From positions 62,001-126,000 of the forward strand of contig NZ_JAJERB010000005.1 of assembly GCF_020685205.1 (NCBI RefSeq): a stretch of 64,000 nt of DNA, written 5' to 3'. Origin of the DNA: Hymenobacter translucens. GTDB lineage: Bacteria > Bacteroidota > Bacteroidia > Cytophagales > Hymenobacteraceae. Positions 33,441-39,218 of this stretch are shown in pieces; within the stretch, counting starts at the first letter, position 1, and every line of letters begins with the position of its first letter. The notes beneath the pieces were generated by a model. That model was not told the DNA's origin and ran no database searches. It saw only the letters and a program-made list of their open reading frames with translations. A program made the translations under genes and the position numbers.

Positions 33441-34523
33441 CTACTGCTTGTCCGGCTCCTCGTTGCGGTCGGCGGCGCGGCGGGGGGCCGGGCCATAGTC
33501 GGCATCGTCGTCCTGCTTGGGGGTCTGCTGCGCGGTTTGGTCCTGCCGGTCGCGGCGGTAGTCGTCCTTGGTTGGCGAGGCGGCGCCGGCGGCCGGGTTC
33601 ATGGTATCGACGGGGTCGTTGTAGGAGCCGCCGCGGGAGCCCACGCCGGCAGTCTCACTCCCCTGGAAGCTGGCCTCCCCGGCTGATTTGGTGTAGCCCG
33701 TGCGGGAGCCGGCGGCTTCCTGCCGGTCGGCTGCGGGACCGGTGGCCGGGCGCCCCGCCTCGTTTAAACCGTTCAGCCCTTCTCCCGAGCCGTGCCGCGT
33801 GGGCTCCGGGGTATAGGATACGCCGGGGTTCAGGCCGCTGCCGTCGGGCTGGGCCGGAATGTAGTCTTCGGTCTGGTTGCGTACCGGCTCCCCGGCTTTA
33901 TCGGCCGCCGGACGGGCACCAGCAGCCCCACCCAGGGACGTGCGGCCGTAGTCTTCGCTGAAGCCCGAGCTGGGAGCCTGGGGGGAGGCGTTGTCGTTGC
34001 GGTAGTGCGGGTCCACGGTAGTGCCGGCCTGGGGGCTGCCGGGCTGGTGCCCGAACGTGCTGCCCTGAGGGTCCTGCTCTTCCGAGCCGGTGTTGTTGAT
34101 TGGGTGGCCGCCGTCGTAGCCCCCGCGGGTAGCGCCCTGCCGGCCCAGCTCACCGTTGTAGGTTTCGTCGCCGCGAAACTGGTCGCCGTAGCCGCCCTGG
34201 GTGCTGCCCGGCCCCTGGGGCCCGAACTCGCCCCGGCCGGGGCTGCTGAGCTGATTCTCGATCCGGTCGGAGTCGCGGTAGCTGCCCTGGGTGCTGTTGC
34301 TCATGTTGCCCCCGTAGCTCTCGCCTTTGGCGCCAGAGTCCTGGCCGGAGTCAAGGCCCTTTTGCGGCACCTGGCGTTGGGTGAGGGCTTCGGCCTCGGG
34401 GGCTGGCTGCTGGTCGTCGGTGCCGGGCAGGCGGCCGGGGCCATCGGAAGGCGGGCCAACCAGCGGGTTGGTCTGCGGGGCGTCGTCGGCGGGAGAAGCG
34501 GAGTTCTGAGGGTCAGTGGTCAT
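33441..34523 (-). CDS. Disordered hydrophilic Gly/Pro/Gln/Asp-rich protein
   Basis: The 360-residue protein from MTTDPQNSAS has no signal peptide, no membrane segment and very few large hydrophobic residues. It is made of Gly, Pro, Ser, Gln, Asp, Asn and Arg with repeated short patterns (QGGYGDQFRG, GGYDGGHPI, SRGGSYNDP, RTGYTKSAG). I do not recognise a family. The composition suggests an intrinsically disordered hydrophilin, possibly a desiccation or stress protein, or a scaffold. The alternative start at 34715 adds 64 residues of unlike composition. Codon-level shadow frames are long on the other strand because of the GC bias, but lack any domain. Confidence 0.6.
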   Translation of the reverse strand: MTTDPQNSASPADDAPQTNPLVGPPSDGPGRLPGTDDQQPAPEAEALTQRQVPQKGLDSGQDSGAKGESYGGNMSNSTQGSYRDSDRIENQLSSPGRGEFGPQGPGSTQGGYGDQFRGDETYNGELGRQGATRGGYDGGHPINNTGSEEQDPQGSTFGHQPGSPQAGTTVDPHYRNDNASPQAPSSGFSEDYGRTSLGGAAGARPAADKAGEPVRNQTEDYIPAQPDGSGLNPGVSYTPEPTRHGSGEGLNGLNEAGRPATGPAADRQEAAGSRTGYTKSAGEASFQGSETAGVGSRGGSYNDPVDTMNPAAGAASPTKDDYRRDRQDQTAQQTPKQDDDADYGPAPRRAADRNEEPDKQ

Positions 34524-34736
34524 GGCAGGGGGTGTGTTGGGCAGAAAGCAGCTGCTTCTTCCCCGGCATACGGGGCCCCGGAAACAGGGTTTTTCGGCCT
34601 GATTGGCAACCAGACCCTGCATCAATAAAACTTGCGACTGACAGCCGGCCATAACCTTCGGCTGCCCGGCGGGGTTAACCCAGTTCGTCGCCGGCCCGGG
34701 AGCCGGCTTTATCATCTACTAAAACACCGTATTCAG

Positions 34737-35729
34737 ATGGAGTATATTGAGCTGGGCTCGTCGGGCCTTACCGTTTCGCGCATCACCTTCGGCTCCTGGG
34801 CGGCCGGGGGCTGGATGTGGGGCGGCACCGAGCAGAACGATGCCGTCGGCGCCATTCACGCCTCGTTCGACCTGGGCGTCACGAGCATCGATACTGCCCC
34901 GATCTACGGGCAGGGGCTGAGCGAGGAAATCGTGGGCGAGGCCATCAAAAGCCTGCCGCGCGACCAGGTGCAGATCCTGACCAAGTTCGGCATGCGCTGG
35001 GATCTGGCGAAGGGCACCCTGTCCATGAAAAGCAGGAACAACGAGGGCCAGGACATCGACGTGTACAAGTACGCCGGCCGTGAAAGCATCATCAGGGAGT
35101 GCGAAGACTCGCTGCGCCGCCTGGGCACCGACTATATCGACCTCTACCAGATTCACTGGCCCGACGTGACCACGCCCATTGCCGAAACGATGGAAGCCGT
35201 GCAGCGCCTGATCGAGCAGGGCAAGGTCCGGGCCGCCGGCGTCAGCAACTACAGCGTGGCCCAGATGCAGGAAGCCGAGCAGGTCCTGAACCTGGCTTCC
35301 AACCAGGTGCCCTACAGCATGGTGCGACGCGACATCGAAAAGGACGTAGTGCCCTACTGTGTGGAGCACGGCAAGGCTATTCTGGCTTACAGCCCCCTAC
35401 AGCTCGGGTTGCTGACCGGTAAGATCAGGCCGGGCCAGCCTTTCGACGAAGGCGACCTGCGCGCTACCCACCCGCTGTTCAAGCCCGAGTTCGTGACCCG
35501 CGTCAACCGGTTCCTGGACAAGATCCGGCCGATGGCCGAAAGCAAGAGCGCCACGCTGGGGCAGCTGGTGCTGCGCTGGACGCTGGCGCAGCCGGGCATT
35601 TCGGTAGCCCTCGTCGGAGCCCGCAACGCCGAGCAGGCCGTGCAGAACGCCCGCGCCATCGACCTCACCCTCTCCCCCCAGGAAGTGGACTTCATCACGC
35701 GGGAGCTGGAGGAGGGCTTAGGGGCTTAG
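34737..35729 (+). CDS. Aldo/keto reductase
   Basis: The 330-residue protein from MEYIELGSSGLTVSRI is a TIM-barrel NAD(P)H oxidoreductase. The catalytic tetrad is Asp52 and Tyr57 (DTAPIYGQG), Lys83 (ILTKFGMRW) and His140 (YQIHWPD). The cofactor site is marked by SNYSVAQMQ and by VALVGARNAEQ near the end. It resembles the general stress-type reductases (YhdN/IolS). The C-terminus (EEGLGA) is encoded by an 8-bp tandem repeat that runs through the stop codon, so repeat changes could alter the last residues. Confidence 0.93.
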   Translation: MEYIELGSSGLTVSRITFGSWAAGGWMWGGTEQNDAVGAIHASFDLGVTSIDTAPIYGQGLSEEIVGEAIKSLPRDQVQILTKFGMRWDLAKGTLSMKSRNNEGQDIDVYKYAGRESIIRECEDSLRRLGTDYIDLYQIHWPDVTTPIAETMEAVQRLIEQGKVRAAGVSNYSVAQMQEAEQVLNLASNQVPYSMVRRDIEKDVVPYCVEHGKAILAYSPLQLGLLTGKIRPGQPFDEGDLRATHPLFKPEFVTRVNRFLDKIRPMAESKSATLGQLVLRWTLAQPGISVALVGARNAEQAVQNARAIDLTLSPQEVDFITRELEEGLGA

Positions 35730-35747
35730 GGGCTTAGGGGCTTAGGG
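35713..35747 (+). repeat. 8-bp tandem repeat GGGGCTTA with G-quadruplex potential, over a stop codon
   Basis: One copy of AGGGCTTA (35713-35720) is followed by three perfect GGGGCTTA units (35721-35744) and GGG. This gives five G-runs of 3-4 separated by CTTA, closely like telomeric TTAGGG arrays. The aldo/keto reductase stop codon (35727-35729) is inside. Confidence 0.85.
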
Positions 35748-35750
35748 TGG

Positions 35751-35811
35751 GTACTGCCCTGCTAATGTCAGGTTAGAAAAAGGGCCCGCAACTTCCGTTA
35801 CGGGCCCTTTT
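35751..35811. repeat. Repeat element copy A with terminator hairpin
   Basis: These 61 bp match copy B (39111-39171) at about 50 positions, starting with GTACTGCCCT. The core is an 11-bp stem, AAAAGGGCCCG (35778-35788) with CGGGCCCTTTT (35801-35811), usable as a terminator on both strands between convergent genes. Confidence 0.75.
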
Positions 35812-35832
35812 CTTTTGAACGACCTAAGCGCC

Positions 35833-36522
35833 CTAACAACCTTCCGGGCCGCAGGCGGGGCCGTCGGTGGCTACGTGCTGGAGCGGCTTGGTTTCTTCCC
35901 ACACCTTTCCCAGCACTTCCTGGAACAGCTCACTGGGCTGGGCGCCGGATACGGCGTACTTGTCGTTGAACACGAAGAAGGGCACACCGCGGACGTTGAT
36001 CTGCCGGGCCTGGTACTCGTCGTGGCGCACGGCTTCGGCGTAGGTGCCGTTGCTCAGCGCGGTGCGGGTTTCGGCTTCGTCCAGACCGATTTCCGCGCCC
36101 AGCCTGACCAGCGTTTCCAGGTCGCCGAGGTTCTGACCCTCGGTGTAGTAGGCGGCAAACAGCCGCTCCTTGGCCGCGCCCTGCAGGCCGTGCTCAGCGG
36201 CCAGGTGAATAAGCTGATGACCGAGAAAGGTGTTGGTCGGCACTACGCGGTCGAAGTCGTACTGCAGGCCAACTTCCCGGGCTACCTGCGCCATGTGGTC
36301 GTTCATCTGCCGGCCCTGGGCCACCGATATGCCCTTGCGCTCGGCCAGCAGCTCATGAATGCTCTGCCCGGGCTTGTTCTGCATGGACGGGTCCAGTTCG
36401 AAGCTGCGCCACACAATATCAACTTCTTCGGAGTGGGAAAACTGCTGCAGGGCAGCTTCAAAGCGCCGCTTGCCGATGTAGCAGAACGGACACATGATAT
36501 CAGACCAGATTTCGACTTTCAT
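35833..36522 (-). CDS. DsbA/FrnE-like thioredoxin-fold oxidoreductase
   Basis: The 229-residue protein from MKVEIWSDIM has the active site CPFC (Cys11-Cys14) in DIMCPFCYIGKRRF. The helical insert and the cis-Pro loop VRGVPFFVFNDKYAVSGAQ match the DsbA family member FrnE. There is no signal peptide, so it is cytosolic and likely a disulfide isomerase or a glutathione-linked enzyme. It ends in GPACGPEGC, two extra cysteines that could bind metal. The longer frame to 36681 runs through the heptamer repeat array and is rejected. Confidence 0.9.
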   Translation of the reverse strand: MKVEIWSDIMCPFCYIGKRRFEAALQQFSHSEEVDIVWRSFELDPSMQNKPGQSIHELLAERKGISVAQGRQMNDHMAQVAREVGLQYDFDRVVPTNTFLGHQLIHLAAEHGLQGAAKERLFAAYYTEGQNLGDLETLVRLGAEIGLDEAETRTALSNGTYAEAVRHDEYQARQINVRGVPFFVFNDKYAVSGAQPSELFQEVLGKVWEETKPLQHVATDGPACGPEGC

Positions 36523-36585
36523 AGTGGGGAGGGGAAAAAGGAATACGCAGAAACCAGCCCTGTAGCAAAAGGTTTCATCAGGTGT

Positions 36586-36648
36586 GGTTGTTGGTTGTTG
36601 GTTGTTGGTTGTTGGTTGTTGGTTGTTGGTTGTTGGTTGTTGGTTGTT
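36586..36648. repeat. Nine perfect GGTTGTT heptamers
   Basis: GGTTGTT is repeated nine times without error across 63 bp. It lies 64 nt upstream of the DsbA-like start, in the 5' region of that gene. Confidence 0.95.
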
Positions 36649-36680
36649 TAGAGAAGATACTGACCGATGCCGCAGAATCA

Positions 36681-36715
36681 ATTCTTAATTCCTGATTCTT
36701 AATTACTAATTAATC
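36681..36715. repeat. Five degenerate ATTCTTA-type heptamers
   Basis: Five consecutive heptamers read ATTCTTA, ATTCCTG, ATTCTTA, ATTACTA, ATTAATC. It is a second, AT-rich array only 33 nt from the GGTTGTT array. Confidence 0.7.
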
Positions 36716-36783
36716 ATAGCTGCCTCAGGATGCCTCCTCCGCGCCGGGGTTGATTCTCGCCCGGCCCTGCTACCTTTCCGGCT

Positions 36784-37272
36784 ATGGAAATGCCCTCCGT
36801 CACGATGCCGACCCGCCTGGAAAAGGGCGGCCCGAGCTTTATGCCCACCCAGATTGTGGTGGTGCCCGCGTCGGTGGTCGAAGAGCTGGGCGGCAAAGCC
36901 GTGAAGCGCGTGCTCGTGACCGTGGACGGCCAGACCCTGCGCCTGGGCTTGCTGCCGATGGGCGCCGGGCAGCGGTACCTGATGCTCAACAAAGACCTCT
37001 GCCAGCGCCTGGGCCTCCGCCCCGGTCAGGAGCTGGTCCTCACCCTGTCTCCCGACCCCAACCCCGAGCACGTGGAGCTGCCGGCGGAGCTGAGCGAAGC
37101 CCTCGACGCCTGGCCGGAAGCGGAAACCGCCTTTCAGCGTCAGAGCGGGGCCATGAAGCGGGCCATGGCCCGGCATGTAAACGAGGCCCGGCAGGCGGAC
37201 ACCCGTGCCCGGCGGGCCGTGGAGTTGGCCGGGCGCCTGGCCCGGGGCGGGCATCCGTTCCGGAGCAGCTGA
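36784..37272 (+). CDS. DUF1905/YdeI (OmpD-associated) family protein
   Basis: The 162-residue protein has a DUF1905-like beta barrel (about 10-100: QIVVVPASVVEELGGKAVKR, then GLLPMGAGQRYLMLNKDLC and GLRPGQELVLTL). A C-terminal YdeI helical part carries ELPAELSEALDAWPEA and ARHVNEARQADTRARRAVEL. The family includes YdeI, a polymyxin and bacteriocin tolerance factor, but the molecular role is unclear. A near -7 box, TACCTTTC, lies 6 nt before the ATG, so the second Met (36790) may be used instead. Confidence 0.75.
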   Translation: MEMPSVTMPTRLEKGGPSFMPTQIVVVPASVVEELGGKAVKRVLVTVDGQTLRLGLLPMGAGQRYLMLNKDLCQRLGLRPGQELVLTLSPDPNPEHVELPAELSEALDAWPEAETAFQRQSGAMKRAMARHVNEARQADTRARRAVELAGRLARGGHPFRSS

Positions 37273-37389
37273 CGGCTGTGGCGGAAGGTTCCGGGTTAGT
37301 TAGTATAGCTTGCTTTCAGCAACTCCGGCTGAGCTTCTCCGTTCGAACAAGCTGGCAGCGGCCAAGAGCCAAAAGCAACCTTCACCATC

Positions 37390-39084
37390 ATGCAAACCTA
37401 CTTTCAGCAGTTTCAGCGCATTGCCGAGGCTGGCAGCTACCAGGAGCTTGATGAGCTGCCGGTGCCTAAGATTCAGCACTTCAATTGGACCACCGATATC
37501 TTCGAAGGCCTGCACGTGGCCCGGCACCCCGAAAAAGCCGCCCTGCTCCTGGTCGATGACGAAAGCACCCGGGAAATAAGCTACGCGGAGCTGGCCGCCC
37601 GGGCCAACCGCCTGCTTTGCTACTGGCAGGACCAGGGCGTGGCTTCCCAGGACGCGGTGCTGCTGATGGTGCCGGTGTGCGCCGAGCTGTGGGACACCTA
37701 CGTGGCGGGCATCAAAGGCGGGCAGGTTTTGATTCCCACGGCTACTATCATGACGGTCAAGGACCTAAAATACCGCTTTGGCCGTTTGCTACCGACGGTG
37801 GTTGTTGCCGACGCCGAAAATGCCGCCAAGATTGACGAGGCCGAGCAACGTATCGGCAAGCCTATTCTGCTCAAGATGCTGGTGGGTGATGCAACCCGGC
37901 CGGGCTGGGTGAGCTTCAGCGAAACGGCGGGCTATGATGGTACCGCCCAAGCGGCCCGCACCCGCCCCGACGACCCGTTGTTTCTGTTCTTCACCTCCGG
38001 CACCACGGGCCTGCCCAAAGTCGTTACCCACACGCATTTCTCCTACCCCGTCGGCCACCTGAGCACGGCAGCCTGGATTGGCCTGCGCCCTTCCGACCGG
38101 CACTGCAACATCGCCCAGGCGGGCTGGGCCAAGTTTGCGTGGAGCAGCTTTTTTGCCCCGCTCAACGTGGGCGCGACCTTGGTGGTGTACCAGAATGCCG
38201 GCCGGTTTGCGGCTCCTCCCCTGCTGGCCGCTTTGGAGAAGCACGGAGTTACCAGCTTCTGCGCCCCGCCCACCGTGCTGCGGCTGCTTATCCTCGAAGA
38301 CCTGACCCGGTACCGGTTCAGCTTCCGGGAGTGCGTCAGCGCCGGGGAGCCGCTCAACCCCGAGGTGATTGACGCCTGGCAGCGGGGCACCGGCATTCAG
38401 ATCCGCGACGGGTACGGGCAAACCGAAAGCACCGCCATGATCTACAACCTGCCCGGCTCCGAGGTGCGACCGGGCTCCATGGGCCGGCCGTCGTTTATGT
38501 ACGACATCGTTATTGCCGACGAGGAAGGCAACATGCTCCCGCCGCTGGAAGAAGGCCATATTGCCGTGCGCACTGATACGGCCCGGCCCAACGGCATCTT
38601 CAAGGAATACTTCGGGGAGCCGGAGCGCCGGGCCAGCGTGTTTCACCACCGCCTCTACTACACCGGCGACAAAGCCTACGCCGACCGGGACGGCTACCTC
38701 TGGTTTGTAGGCCGCGACGACGACGTTATCAAGTCCAGCGACTACCGGGTGGGTCCGTTTGAAGTGGAAAGCGTGCTGGTAGAGCACCCGGCCGTGGTGG
38801 AAGCGGCCGTAGTCGGCTCTCCCCATCCTATCAAGGGGCACGAAATCAAAGCGTTTGTGATTCTGCGACCAGGAACGGAGGCTACTGCCGGGCTGGCCGC
38901 CGAGCTGTTCGCTTACAGCCAGGAACACCTGGCACCGTATAAGATGCCCCGCATCCTGGAATTCGTGCCCGAGCTGCCCAAGACCATCAGCGGCAAGATC
39001 CGGCGGGTGGAACTCCGGGCCCTGGAAGAAGAGCGGCGCCGCACCGGCAAGCAGGGAAAGTCCGAGTTTCTCTACGAGCGGTAG
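37390..39084 (+). CDS. Acyl-CoA synthetase (AMP-forming, medium-chain ACSM-like)
   Basis: The 564-residue enzyme activates a carboxylic acid with ATP and transfers it to CoA. Adenylation motifs are FFTSGTTGLPKVVTH (P-loop), DGYGQTESTAMIYN, YYTGDKAYADRDGYLWFVGR and hinge Asp in GRDDDVIKSSDYRVGPFEVES. The catalytic Lys536 is in TISGKIRRVEL. The overall order matches acetyl/butyryl-type and medium-chain synthetases (ACSM). The substrate is unresolved. The gene stands alone, and its stop codon (39082-39084) is directly followed by the CTTA repeat array. Confidence 0.9.
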   Translation: MQTYFQQFQRIAEAGSYQELDELPVPKIQHFNWTTDIFEGLHVARHPEKAALLLVDDESTREISYAELAARANRLLCYWQDQGVASQDAVLLMVPVCAELWDTYVAGIKGGQVLIPTATIMTVKDLKYRFGRLLPTVVVADAENAAKIDEAEQRIGKPILLKMLVGDATRPGWVSFSETAGYDGTAQAARTRPDDPLFLFFTSGTTGLPKVVTHTHFSYPVGHLSTAAWIGLRPSDRHCNIAQAGWAKFAWSSFFAPLNVGATLVVYQNAGRFAAPPLLAALEKHGVTSFCAPPTVLRLLILEDLTRYRFSFRECVSAGEPLNPEVIDAWQRGTGIQIRDGYGQTESTAMIYNLPGSEVRPGSMGRPSFMYDIVIADEEGNMLPPLEEGHIAVRTDTARPNGIFKEYFGEPERRASVFHHRLYYTGDKAYADRDGYLWFVGRDDDVIKSSDYRVGPFEVESVLVEHPAVVEAAVVGSPHPIKGHEIKAFVILRPGTEATAGLAAELFAYSQEHLAPYKMPRILEFVPELPKTISGKIRRVELRALEEERRRTGKQGKSEFLYER

Positions 39085-39218
39085 GGCTTAATTCTTAGGA
39101 CCTTAGAATGGTACTGCCCTCCTGACGTCAGGTTACAAAAAGGGTCCGCAACCGAAGTTAAGGTCCCTTTTATTATTGGGCGTTTGCACTAAGACCTAAG
39201 TCCCTAAGCCCTAAAACC
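39085..39218. repeat. CTTA/CTAAG inverted arrays flanking repeat element copy B
   Basis: Left arm units are CTTAATT, CTTAGGAC, CTTAGAAT (39087-39109). Right arm units are CTAAGAC, CTAAGTCC, CTAAGCC, CTAAAACC (39189-39218). Between them lies copy B (39111-39171), with a perfect palindrome CCTGACGTCAGG (39121-39132) and hairpin AAAAGGGTCC/GGTCCCTTTT with one T-T mismatch. The right arm runs into the stop codon of the next gene. Confidence 0.75.

Noticed and set aside
36586..36715. CRISPR array
   Set aside because: The repeats are 7 bp and contiguous, with no spacers and no cas genes nearby.
36706..37254. 182-residue minus-strand frame opposite the YdeI-like gene
   Set aside because: The plus-strand frame matches DUF1905/YdeI. 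The minus frame has low-complexity Gly/His content.
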